A stretch of 12,197 bases of DNA from the NCBI GenBank assembly GCA_030598885.1, contig JAUVOZ010000044.1, forward strand, positions 1 to 12,197. Reading direction: 5' to 3'. Below, one piece after another: positions 1 through 7,064 of the stretch (the stretch's first letter is position 1; the number at the start of each line of letters is the position of its first letter). Below the pieces are notes generated by a model, which worked only from the letters and a program-made list of their open reading frames with translations, made no database searches and was not told the DNA's origin. Both the position numbers and the translations under genes were made by a program. The stretch comes from Anaerolineae bacterium (GTDB taxonomy: Bacteria > Chloroflexota > Anaerolineae > Anaerolineales > E44-bin32).

Positions 1-2
1 AG

Positions 3-866
3 GTGGTCGAAAAGAATACTGTTGTGTACAACTCAACCGGGAGACTGAAGCGTGTGCTATTGGGTAAACCGACCTATCATCGAAATATCCCCATAAGTGA
101 CGTTGCGCGCGATCTTGATGATAGCGGAATTCAGCGAGATTTTGGGATAAAAGGAAAACAACACAAGGAACTTGAGGATGTGTTCAATCAGCTTGGCATT
201 GAAATCAATTGGGTGCAGTTAGACCCTGAACAAATGCCTTGGCAAATGTTTACCCGGGACTTTGGCGTCAATACCCCACATGGCGTTTTGATCGGTCGGT
301 TCCGCTATCTCGAACGAAAAGGTGAGGAGATTGCTAGCCAGCGAACCTTGGAAGAACTAGGGGAACGCGTTTTGCCCGAGCAAATCGCAAGAGGCGCCAT
401 GGAGGGCGGCGACTGCTTCTGGCTCGACGAGAACACGCTGGTCATTGGGAACGGCAATCGCAGCACGTACTCCGGTTTTGAAAATGCCAGAGAGATCCTG
501 ACCGAGTATGATAAAAATGTATATGTAATTGAGTTCCTCTCAAAGTGGAATCACCTTGATAATAACTTTGCACCCCTTGCAGATAAATTAGCTCTTGTCA
601 ATGAAGATGCTCTCCCTGGCTACTTCTTCGGCATTCTAGATGCCCTAGGGTGGGAATTAGTCAGAGTACCAGGTGAATACGCCCGGACAAGCGAGATCAA
701 CGTGCTTGCTCTTGGGGATGATCGCGTCCTTTCCTTCCAAGGCAACCGTCTCAATGAGAGATTAAAAGCAATGGGACTAGTGGTGTTTGATCCAGAATAC
801 AGCTGCTTCGTCGAGCATGGAGGCGGGATTCATTGCTCCACATTTGAATTGGAGCGGGAACCATAA
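3..866 (+). CDS. Arginine deiminase/amidinotransferase-family (guanidino-modifying) enzyme, possibly 5'-partial
   Basis: Predicted cytosolic enzyme of the guanidino-group-modifying superfamily (arginine deiminase, DDAH, amidinotransferases), which attack a guanidinium carbon through a cysteine. The 287 residues carry RDFG at 85-88, EGGD at 134-137, HLDNN with the presumed catalytic His184, and a C-terminal GGGIHC with the nucleophile Cys278. These are the expected catalytic elements in the expected order. The N-terminus (VVYNSTGRLKRVLLG) looks like a normal family start. The GTG at base 3 is the first codon in the window, so a start further upstream cannot be excluded. The substrate is not readable: arginine to citrulline is the simplest guess, but dimethylarginine or another guanidino acid fits too. 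The stop is followed 75 bp later by the metallo-hydrolase gene. Family assignment is firm; substrate is open. Confidence 0.82.
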   Translation: MVEKNTVVYNSTGRLKRVLLGKPTYHRNIPISDVARDLDDSGIQRDFGIKGKQHKELEDVFNQLGIEINWVQLDPEQMPWQMFTRDFGVNTPHGVLIGRFRYLERKGEEIASQRTLEELGERVLPEQIARGAMEGGDCFWLDENTLVIGNGNRSTYSGFENAREILTEYDKNVYVIEFLSKWNHLDNNFAPLADKLALVNEDALPGYFFGILDALGWELVRVPGEYARTSEINVLALGDDRVLSFQGNRLNERLKAMGLVVFDPEYSCFVEHGGGIHCSTFELEREP

Positions 867-929
867 GCAAACACAATTCTGTGTGGGAAATGGTATTGGG
901 ATTGGGGCACATAAAATGTCATGCTAGCT

Positions 930-940
930 AGGAGCGAGGA
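930..940 (+). promoter_or_regulatory. Ribosome binding site choosing the ATG at 942
   Basis: AGGAGCGAGGA lies just before the ATG at 942, with 7 nt between AGGAG and the start. The in-frame ATG at 921 has no comparable site, and its reading would place this Shine-Dalgarno inside the gene. The start at 942 is therefore preferred. Confidence 0.7.
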
Positions 941-941
941 C

Positions 942-1883
942 ATGATAAAAAAACTTGGGCACTTGACAGAAGCAACCATTAGCATTCTCGCGGAGGACTC
1001 GATTGCCTTCGACACGCCCTTCATGGGTCGATTTGGCTTATCGGTGCTGTTAGAGCTGAAAGCCGAAACCTGTGAGAAGCACATCCTTTACGATACGAAT
1101 TCAGCTGCCGCGCCGATCCTCCACAATCTCAAGATAATTGGTAAGTCCTTGGATATGGTCACTGCGATTTTTCTTTCCCATTGTCACTATGACCACACTG
1201 ATGGACTGACCGGGATCTTGGAAGCTATCGATCAGCCCATCCCGGTTATTGCGCATCCAGAGATCTTCCGCCCATGCTTTGAGATCAATCCAGATGGAAT
1301 CCGTCATATCGGGATTGTGGGTCAAAGCCGTGAAGACCTAGAGCAGAAAGGAGCCATCTTCACCCTGACCCCAAACCCGCTTAATTTAATGACTGGGGTG
1401 ACCACTTCGGGGGAGATCGAAAGGGTGACTTCTTTCGAGGTGCTAGAAGACCTATACACGATTATGGATGGCACAGTGACACAGGACCATGAAAGGGATG
1501 ACTCGGCTGTTATTCTTAACTTCGAAGAAGGCCTGGTCATCGTCACTGGATGCTGCCATGCTGGTATCGTCAATACGATGATGCATGCGAAGAAGATCAC
1601 CGGGGTGGACAAGATCTACGCTGTTGTTGGTGGCCTTCATTTCATAGATGCAAGCGAGGAAAAGATAGAGAAATCGGTTGAAGCGCTTCGTGAAGTGGAT
1701 TGGGTTTTTGCCGGTCATTGTACTGGGTTTGAAGGACTACAAAGGATTGCCGGAGTGCTGGGAGACCGATTCGCCCCTATTCACACTGGTTCGATAATCC
1801 ACTTTCCTGTGGAAGATCCCTCAAACCCGGTCACAACAATTCCGACGATGGTCAGGGATCTCCACCGATCATATCGTGAGTGA
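942..1883 (+). CDS. Metallo-beta-lactamase-fold hydrolase, MJ0301-like (COG1237 type)
   Basis: A 313-residue metal-dependent hydrolase, probably cytosolic, with no signal peptide. The metal site reads HCHYDH at residues 80-85 (H80, H82, D84, H85). Further ligands are likely in GCCHAGIVNT (His206), GGLHF (His233) and AGHCTG (His259). This set, with a Gly-Cys-Cys-His in place of the more common Gly-Cys-Ser-His, is typical of proteins annotated as 7,8-dihydropterin-6-methyl-4-(beta-D-ribofuranosyl)-aminobenzene-5'-phosphate synthase, after archaeal MJ0301. That name is often transferred without proof, so the substrate should be treated as unknown. The frame stays open back to an ATG at 921, but the ribosome binding site favours 942. 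Its last codons overlap the GTG of the next, damaged gene, implying translational coupling. Fold assignment is secure; role in this nitrogen-catabolic neighbourhood is unknown. Confidence 0.85.
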   Translation: MIKKLGHLTEATISILAEDSIAFDTPFMGRFGLSVLLELKAETCEKHILYDTNSAAAPILHNLKIIGKSLDMVTAIFLSHCHYDHTDGLTGILEAIDQPIPVIAHPEIFRPCFEINPDGIRHIGIVGQSREDLEQKGAIFTLTPNPLNLMTGVTTSGEIERVTSFEVLEDLYTIMDGTVTQDHERDDSAVILNFEEGLVIVTGCCHAGIVNTMMHAKKITGVDKIYAVVGGLHFIDASEEKIEKSVEALREVDWVFAGHCTGFEGLQRIAGVLGDRFAPIHTGSIIHFPVEDPSNPVTTIPTMVRDLHRSYRE

Positions 1884-2275
1884 TATCAGCGCGGAGAACA
1901 GACTCGTCATTATCACGCGTTCCAGTGACCCCGGCGTTCTACAAGTTATTGAGCAGGCGCTTCCCCCTCGCTGCTTACCAAATGCTGCATCGCTTCGCTA
2001 ATGCCAAGAGTGGTGAGCGGGTTGAATTTCATTTGGCAGTGAGTGGCATCGGGACATCCCAACTCAAACTTAAAAGGCTGGCAGAACTGGTGGGGTATGG
2101 ATCGGTGTTCAGACGGAAGTATGAAATCGTGCCAGACTTGATTGAGATGAATAAATTCGCCTGGAAGGACTTGATAACGCTTATTGAGATGTAACGAGAT
2201 GGGTTAGAATTCATCATAGACATCACTCAGCAGATGAGGCCAATTGAACCTGATATATCACCCCCGATCATTTAA
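1876..2275 (+). pseudogene. Small unknown gene broken by a +1 frameshift and possibly an in-frame stop
   Basis: I do not recognise the family. A reading frame opens at GTG 1876, overlapping the upstream stop (1881-1883). It reads protein-like as VSDISAENRLVIITRSSDPG and onward, then diverges and stops at 1999-2001. The next frame over is protein-like from about 1967 (LAAYQMLHRFANAKSGERVE and onward) to a TAA at 2192-2194. The frames join at the C5 run 1963-1967: dropping one C gives ...VIEQALPLAAYQML..., a continuous product of 105 residues. After the TAA the same frame stays open for 26 more codons (...GLEFIIDITQQMRPIEP...) to a second TAA at 2273-2275. The original protein may therefore have been about 132 residues, but the part after 2194 is less certain. 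No membrane segment or metal motif is evident. The alternative is one sequencing error at the homopolymer and an intact gene ending at 2194. Confidence 0.6.
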
Positions 2276-2294
2276 GAAAGACTTGACCAATCCT

Positions 2295-2302
2295 TAAGGA
2301 GG
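2295..2302 (+). promoter_or_regulatory. Ribosome binding site of carbamate kinase
   Basis: TAAGGAGG ends 9 nt before the ATG at 2312. It is a near-perfect Shine-Dalgarno and supports that start. Confidence 0.75.
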
Positions 2303-2311
2303 ATAAGAATA

Positions 2312-3259
2312 ATGTCAACCAAGAAGGTGGCAGTGGTAGCTGTAGGTGGAAACTCGCTTATTAAAGACAAGGCTCGAAGGACAATTCCCGACCAATATTC
2401 CGCGGCTTCCGAGTCGATGAACCATTTTGCCGACATGGTTGAAGCCGGATGGGATGTGGTCATTACTCATGGCAACGGTCCGCAGGTTGGCTTCATACTC
2501 AGGAGGTCAGAGCTATCTTTGCATGAGTTGCACCCAGTACCGCTTGACTACTGTGGAGCTGACACGCAGGGTGCTATTGGCTATATGTTCCAGCAGGCGT
2601 TGTACAATGAGTTCCGTCAGCGAGGCGTCGACAAACAAGCAGCCACTGTGGTCACCCAGGTGTTAGTGGACAGCAAAGATCCGGCATTTGAGAATCCAAC
2701 CAAACCGATCGGTTCTTTCATGGAGCAAGACACGGCCATAAACCACCGCAACCAAGATGGCTGGGCCGTGGTGGAAGATGCCGGCAGGGGTTGGCGAAGG
2801 GTGGTCCCTTCGCCATTACCGGTGAAAATAATCCAGGGGGAAGCAATCCAGACGTTGATCCAGGCCGGATTTGTAGTCATCGGCGTCGGTGGGGGTGGGA
2901 TACCGGTGGTCGAAGATGAGAATGGTGATCTAATCGGCGTGGAAGCGGTGATCGACAAGGACTTCGCCTCCTCCCTGTTGGCGGCAACAATCCGAGCGGA
3001 CCTGTTCCTGATCTCGACGGCGATCGAAAAGGTGGCTCTCGATTTCAACAAGCCGGATCAACGCTGGTTGGATCAGGTTACAATTGCAGAGGCTAGGCAA
3101 TACCTTGACCAGGGGCATTTCGCCAAGGGGAGCATGGAGCCCAAGGTGCAGGCGATTATTGGTTATCTTGAGAACGGGGGTCAAGAGGCAATTGTGACTA
3201 ACCCGGAAAATATTGGTCGGGCACTGGCAGGTGAAACTGGTACCCGCTTCATTCCATAA
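2312..3259 (+). CDS. arcC: Carbamate kinase
   Basis: Cytosolic amino-acid-kinase-family enzyme that interconverts carbamoyl phosphate plus ADP with carbamate plus ATP. In catabolism it makes ATP. The 315 residues match the family's usual size. Visible motifs are the N-terminal GGN (12-14), THGNGPQVG (52-60), KPIG (131-134), GRGWRRVVPSP (158-168), GGGGIPVV (193-200), EAVIDKD (211-217) and KGSMEPKV (272-279), all diagnostic for carbamate kinase over other amino acid kinases. The start follows a strong ribosome binding site. It sits 89 bp ahead of the aminotransferase. No ornithine or other carbamoyltransferase gene is in the window to supply carbamoyl phosphate. Its partner enzyme is thus unseen, or it acts on carbamate arising from ureido cleavage by the downstream amidase (inference). 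Confidence 0.95.
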   Translation: MSTKKVAVVAVGGNSLIKDKARRTIPDQYSAASESMNHFADMVEAGWDVVITHGNGPQVGFILRRSELSLHELHPVPLDYCGADTQGAIGYMFQQALYNEFRQRGVDKQAATVVTQVLVDSKDPAFENPTKPIGSFMEQDTAINHRNQDGWAVVEDAGRGWRRVVPSPLPVKIIQGEAIQTLIQAGFVVIGVGGGGIPVVEDENGDLIGVEAVIDKDFASSLLAATIRADLFLISTAIEKVALDFNKPDQRWLDQVTIAEARQYLDQGHFAKGSMEPKVQAIIGYLENGGQEAIVTNPENIGRALAGETGTRFIP

Positions 3260-3313
3260 GCCTGGAAGTGATAAGGAAGGACATTGAAAGAATATCAAAC
3301 TCGGGTCGGATGG

Positions 3314-3327
3314 TTCTGTCAACAGAA
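3314..3327. repeat. Short perfect inverted repeat upstream of the aminotransferase
   Basis: TTCTGT-CA-ACAGAA is a 6-bp perfect inverted repeat with a 2-nt centre, 21 nt upstream of the aminotransferase start. It lies in the 89-bp gap after carbamate kinase. The spacing would suit a dimeric regulator, but one short palindrome may be chance, and no second copy was noticed in the window. Confidence 0.25.
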
Positions 3328-3348
3328 TTTCTAATAGGAGAATAGGAC

Positions 3349-4737
3349 ATGTCGAAGGCAGAACAAAAAATCAATGATCTAGTCCGGCACACTTACGGGA
3401 CTTGGAGGAGGCAAGAACTTTGGAAAAGTCCGCTACTCATTACAGACGCTGAAGGGGTCTATATATATGATGATGGCGGCAAACGTTATATCGATTTCTC
3501 GTCCCAATTGATGTGTTCCAATCTCGGTCATAAGAATAAAGTAGTTATTGAGGCCATTGTCAAACAAGCGGAACGGCTTCCTTATGTTGCGCCTGGCTTC
3601 ACATCTGAAGCGTCCATCGCTGCCGTTAAAGCCCTGCGGTCTGTCTTGCCGGAGAATCTACAGAAGTTCTTCTTTTCAACATCTGGCACAGAAGCGAATG
3701 AAGCGGCGTTGAAGATTGTCAGACAGTACAAGGCGCCCAGCTACAAAATCCTCTCGCGCTACCGCTCGTACCATGGTGCGACACCGGGGAGTATAACCTT
3801 CACTGGCGACCCCAGGCGGATTATTGCCGAGAGGGCTCGGTGCACAGTAGATGGTATTCGGTTTGCTCCAGATGCTTATTGCTACCGATGTCCGTTTAAT
3901 CTCCAATACCCGGAATGCGGTATCCAATGCGCTCATTATGTGGATTATATGATCCAGGAAGAGGGGAATGTCGCTGGCTTCATCCTTGAGCCTGTAGTTG
4001 GAACGAATGGTAGGATTGTGCCACCCCCTGAGTATTTTCCTTTGATCAGGGAGATTTGTGACCGCAATAACATACTTCTCATAGTTGATGAGGTAATGTC
4101 TGGTTGGTTTCGAACTGGAAAAGCGTTTGCGGTTGAGCATTGGAATGTGACCCCAGACATTTTAACCACCGCCAAAGGGTGCACCGCCGCATACACCCCT
4201 GCGGGTGTTACAGTGACCACCCGGGAGATAGCAGATTTCTTTGAGCAAGAGCCATTCGATCATGGGCACACCTACGCCTATCATCCTCTGGTGCTCTCGG
4301 CAATACCTGCAGCAGTAGGAGAGTATAAGCGTCTTATGAAGACCGGTCTTCCCCAGCGGGTTAGCAAGCATCTCAAACAGAGGCTCGACGAACTTGGCGA
4401 CCGTCATCAAAGCATTGGCGATATTCGGGGAATGGGGCACTTCTGGGCACTTGAGTTGGTGAAAAATCGAAAAACCAAGGAACCCTTCAATGTAAAAATG
4501 GATAAATTCAGCAGGAAAACCATGATGACCAGTAAGGTAGCTAGGGATGCCTTTGACCAGGGTGTATATATCCTATCTTGGTACGACACCTTGATTATTG
4601 CTCCTCCGCTGATCATCACCCAAGACGAAGTGGATGAGGCTATTGATATCATTGACAAATCGCTGCTAATTGCAGATCGAGAGGCGGTAAGCACCGATAT
4701 CCCAGTATCGAAGACCAGCGAATTCGTAAGCATATAA
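3349..4737 (+). CDS. Class III PLP-dependent aminotransferase, probable beta-alanine (omega-amino acid) transaminase
   Basis: Fold-type I, class III aminotransferase of 462 residues, a normal length. Motifs in order are SGTEANEAA (112-120, phosphate binding), SYHGAT (140-145, aromatic ring stacking on PLP), DEV (247-249, Asp pairing with the pyridine nitrogen) and TTAKG with the Schiff-base Lys276. A cysteine-rich insert holds Cys178, Cys181, Cys190 and Cys194 (CYRCP...CGIQC); such an insert is common in this aminotransferase subgroup. Class III enzymes transfer amino groups from omega-amino acids. Lying between carbamate kinase and a malonate/methylmalonate-semialdehyde dehydrogenase, and upstream of pyrimidine genes, the likely reaction is beta-alanine to malonate semialdehyde (inference). 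Taurine, GABA or another omega-amine cannot be excluded from motifs. The start has the site TAGGAGAATAGGA just upstream. Only 23 bp separate it from the dehydrogenase gene, so they are very likely co-transcribed. Confidence 0.88.
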   Translation: MSKAEQKINDLVRHTYGTWRRQELWKSPLLITDAEGVYIYDDGGKRYIDFSSQLMCSNLGHKNKVVIEAIVKQAERLPYVAPGFTSEASIAAVKALRSVLPENLQKFFFSTSGTEANEAALKIVRQYKAPSYKILSRYRSYHGATPGSITFTGDPRRIIAERARCTVDGIRFAPDAYCYRCPFNLQYPECGIQCAHYVDYMIQEEGNVAGFILEPVVGTNGRIVPPPEYFPLIREICDRNNILLIVDEVMSGWFRTGKAFAVEHWNVTPDILTTAKGCTAAYTPAGVTVTTREIADFFEQEPFDHGHTYAYHPLVLSAIPAAVGEYKRLMKTGLPQRVSKHLKQRLDELGDRHQSIGDIRGMGHFWALELVKNRKTKEPFNVKMDKFSRKTMMTSKVARDAFDQGVYILSWYDTLIIAPPLIITQDEVDEAIDIIDKSLLIADREAVSTDIPVSKTSEFVSI

Positions 4738-4760
4738 TCCAGAGCATTAGGAGAGAGATC

Positions 4761-6215
4761 ATGGTGATCAAGAATTTAAAGAATTACATTGACGGTGAGT
4801 GGGTGGAATCCCAATCCAAAGAATTACTGGAAGTACGGAATCCGGCCACTGATGAGGTCATCGCCCATGTGCCACTCTCGACCGTTGAAGAGGTGGGAGA
4901 GACTGCCCGAGCGGCGCAAGAGGCATTTCAAGACTGGCGTGAGACAACCCCTTACGCTCGAGCTCGTTACATGTTTCGTTTAAAGAATCTGATGGAAGAA
5001 CGATTTGAAGATCTAGCGCAGATTATCGTGCGTGAGCACGGTAAGATCCTCGACGAGGCACGAGGGGAGGTACGACGAGGTATTGAAAACGTCGAGGTGG
5101 CTGCAGGTGTTCCATCATTAATGATGGGTTACAACATGGAGGATGTGTCGCAGGGGATTGATGAGGATTGTGTCTACCAGCCGGTAGGTGTCTTCTGCTG
5201 TGTGACGCCCTTCAACTTCCCCAACATGGTACCGCTCTGGTTCTTACCCTACGCAGTAGCTTGTGGCAACACTTATATCGTGAAGCCGTCCGAGCTGTGC
5301 CCCATGAGCCAGAATATCCTCTTCGAACTGTTTGATGAGGCGGATTTCCCACCTGGAGTAGTCAACTTGGTGCACGGGGATAAGCGGGCGGTTGATGCGC
5401 TATTGGATCATCCTGATGTGAGGGGGTTCTCTTTTGTTGGCTCCACACCGGTTGGTAAATATATCTATACCAGGGCAGCCGCAAATGGCAAGCGGGCTCA
5501 ATGCCAGACAGGAGCAAAGAACTGTTTGGTGGTCATGCCCGACGCAGTGTTGGATAAAACCGTGCCTTCGATTATGAGCTCCGCGTTCGGGACAGCAGGG
5601 CAACGTTGTTTGGCAGGGGCACTTGTAATCGCGGTGGGCGATGTTTATGAGTCGTTGAAGGATAAGCTCCTTGAGTCGGCCGCTCGTATCAAGGTCGGCG
5701 ATGGGCTGGATGAGGCGGTGCAGATGGGACCAGTCGTCTCTCAGAAGTCGCTGGACCGCATCCTGGGATATGTGGAGAAGGGGATCGAAGAGGGAGCAAC
5801 GCTGCTCTTGGACGGCCGTGATATCCAAGTGGAAGGGTATCCAAACGGTTACTTCATCGGACCGACGATCTTCACCGATGTGACGTCGGATATGGTCATT
5901 GCTCGAGAGGAGATTTTTGGTCCTGTGCTAGGGGTAATTCGCGTGGACGACTTCGATGAAGCGTTGAATGTGATCCACGATTCACCCTATGGAAATGCAG
6001 CTTCGCTCTTCACCAGCAGTGGGAAATGGGCTCGCGAATTTAAATATCGTGTGCAAGCAGGGAACCTCGGCATCAATATCGGTATCGCGGCTCCGATTGC
6101 ATCGTTCCCGTTTAGCGGGATGAAAGACTCGTTCTTCGGGGACTTACACGGGCAGGGGCGTGATGCAATAGAATTCTTCACCGACCGTAAGGTGGTCATC
6201 AGTCGCTGGTTCTAA
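4761..6215 (+). CDS. mmsA: CoA-acylating methylmalonate/malonate-semialdehyde dehydrogenase
   Basis: NAD-dependent aldehyde dehydrogenase superfamily enzyme of 484 residues. It should oxidise malonate semialdehyde to acetyl-CoA plus CO2, or methylmalonate semialdehyde to propionyl-CoA plus CO2. TPFNFP (149-154), KPSE (175-178) and FVGSTPVG (225-232) form the NAD site. The nucleophile is Cys283 in GQRC, and EEIFGP (383-388) contacts the cofactor. The general-base glutamate of ordinary aldehyde dehydrogenases (ELGG motif) is replaced by QTGAKN at 249-254. The C-terminus reads FSGMKDSFFGDLHGQGRD; both are hallmarks of the CoA-acylating MMSDH group. Residue 255 is Cys where many relatives have His. 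AGGAGAGAG precedes the start. As the exit step for beta-alanine (uracil) and beta-aminoisobutyrate (thymine), it completes the pathway encoded around it. A role in valine or inositol breakdown is the alternative, but the context favours pyrimidines. Confidence 0.93.
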   Translation: MVIKNLKNYIDGEWVESQSKELLEVRNPATDEVIAHVPLSTVEEVGETARAAQEAFQDWRETTPYARARYMFRLKNLMEERFEDLAQIIVREHGKILDEARGEVRRGIENVEVAAGVPSLMMGYNMEDVSQGIDEDCVYQPVGVFCCVTPFNFPNMVPLWFLPYAVACGNTYIVKPSELCPMSQNILFELFDEADFPPGVVNLVHGDKRAVDALLDHPDVRGFSFVGSTPVGKYIYTRAAANGKRAQCQTGAKNCLVVMPDAVLDKTVPSIMSSAFGTAGQRCLAGALVIAVGDVYESLKDKLLESAARIKVGDGLDEAVQMGPVVSQKSLDRILGYVEKGIEEGATLLLDGRDIQVEGYPNGYFIGPTIFTDVTSDMVIAREEIFGPVLGVIRVDDFDEALNVIHDSPYGNAASLFTSSGKWAREFKYRVQAGNLGINIGIAAPIASFPFSGMKDSFFGDLHGQGRDAIEFFTDRKVVISRWF

Positions 6216-6249
6216 CACCGGGGGTGATAGGTTTATAGGAGGAGTTACA

Positions 6250-6663
6250 ATGGACTTGGCCACCTTCGGAGCCATCATGAGCTTTGGGTTGGAACTTGAG
6301 CAACAGGCAGCCGCCTTCTATGAGATTGCCGCCCGTGGTGCGCTGGAGGAGTCTTTTGCCAACTTAGCCAAGAGCGCACACAAGCGCGCGGTGCGGATGG
6401 AACGTACACGTAGAGAGGGCATCGCTGAGATGATCCTGGAACCGATAACAGGGATGGATGGAGATGACTATCACCTGGAGTTGATGCCAGATGCGGATGA
6501 AGCCGAATTGCTGCGACAAGCGATCGCTTTGGAAGAAACTACGCGCCGCTTCTATATCGATGCAGCGGGGAAGATACCGGTAAGAGAAGTTGTGCGTACT
6601 TGCATACGTATGGCGAAGCAAAGTGAAAAACGAAGGGCTGAATTGGAGAAACTACAATCCTGA
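6250..6663 (+). CDS. Ferritin-like four-helix protein with an eroded diiron site
   Basis: An acidic and basic-rich, all-helical 137-residue protein with two similar halves: ELEQQAAAFYEIAA (15-28) and ALEETTRRFYIDAA (93-106). This E-plus-FY repeat is the signature of rubrerythrin/ferritin-like bundles. Glu17 and Glu95 are at helix A and C metal positions. The usual ExxH motifs on helices B and D are not intact: helix B has SAHKRAVRME (His44) and helix D has QSEKRRAEL with no His. Diiron binding is therefore doubtful. There is no rubredoxin domain, signal peptide or membrane segment. A strong AGGAGG lies before the start, and the gene follows mmsA by 34 bp, so it belongs to that transcript. The function is unknown: iron handling, peroxide defence or a structural or partner role are all possible. 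Confidence 0.75.
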   Translation: MDLATFGAIMSFGLELEQQAAAFYEIAARGALEESFANLAKSAHKRAVRMERTRREGIAEMILEPITGMDGDDYHLELMPDADEAELLRQAIALEETTRRFYIDAAGKIPVREVVRTCIRMAKQSEKRRAELEKLQS

Positions 6664-7064
6664 GGATTTCCCCTGCTCCATTAAATCTATGAGCACTTTT
6701 GGCTGGGGGGTGTTGAGCAAGCTACGATATCTTGATGCACAATATCCCAAAGTTCGATCCGTTTAACTATTGATCAAAGAGGTTGCTTACTCGCGGTATA
6801 ACTCTTCAGGCAGCTCGTACCAATGCCCGCTCTCCATTGTGAGCCCGGGGCTTCCATTTCAATGTCATCGGCATACCTTCAACCCGAATTCCCTCCCACA
6901 CTCTTTCGTCACCAACAGAGCGTTTGCATAAACTATGGGAAGGGAGGAAGCTCAAACGGTGATATAACAGATAGGAATCGGTGCAGCGAGTGTTTTCGGG
7001 GAAGAATTCAGCGCGATAATAAAACCGGATTAACGATGTAGTGCGTTATTAAGGAGGTAAACTA
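6664..7064. other. 401-bp intergenic gap, probable transcript boundary
   Basis: This is the longest gene-free stretch in the window. A weak stem, TGCTC (6674-6678) with GAGCA (6691-6695), is followed by C and four T, a poor terminator candidate for the upstream operon. No -35/-10 pair with good spacing could be defended, although short A+T-rich boxes occur near 6762-6770 and 6801-6806. A + strand frame at 6823-7041 has amino-acid composition unlike a protein. A - strand frame over roughly 6808-6980 lacks a convincing start. AAGGAGGT at 7051-7058 is the ribosome binding site of the next gene. A promoter for the amidase-preA-hydA group is expected here by position only. Confidence 0.4.

Noticed and set aside
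921..941. Earlier ATG for the metallo-hydrolase
   Set aside because: It lacks a ribosome binding site; the one present serves the ATG at 942.
2617..3051. Long - strand frame opposite carbamate kinase
   Set aside because: It is antisense to a gene with full motif conservation. It is Ser/Thr/Pro-rich, as expected for a shadow frame.
3889..3945. Cysteine cluster in the aminotransferase as a possible novel metal site
   Set aside because: The CxxC...CxxxC insert is, as far as I recall, common in this class III aminotransferase subgroup, so it is not specific to this gene.
6808..6980. - strand open frame of about 60 codons ending ...ERALVRAA
   Set aside because: It has no start codon with a ribosome binding site except an ATG leaving only about 20 residues, and no recognisable family; kept only as a note in the gap entry.
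6823..7041. 72-codon + strand frame in the long gap
   Set aside because: Its composition is Ser/Pro/Cys/Arg-rich with no motif, there is no ribosome binding site before the ATG, and it reads like untranslated sequence.
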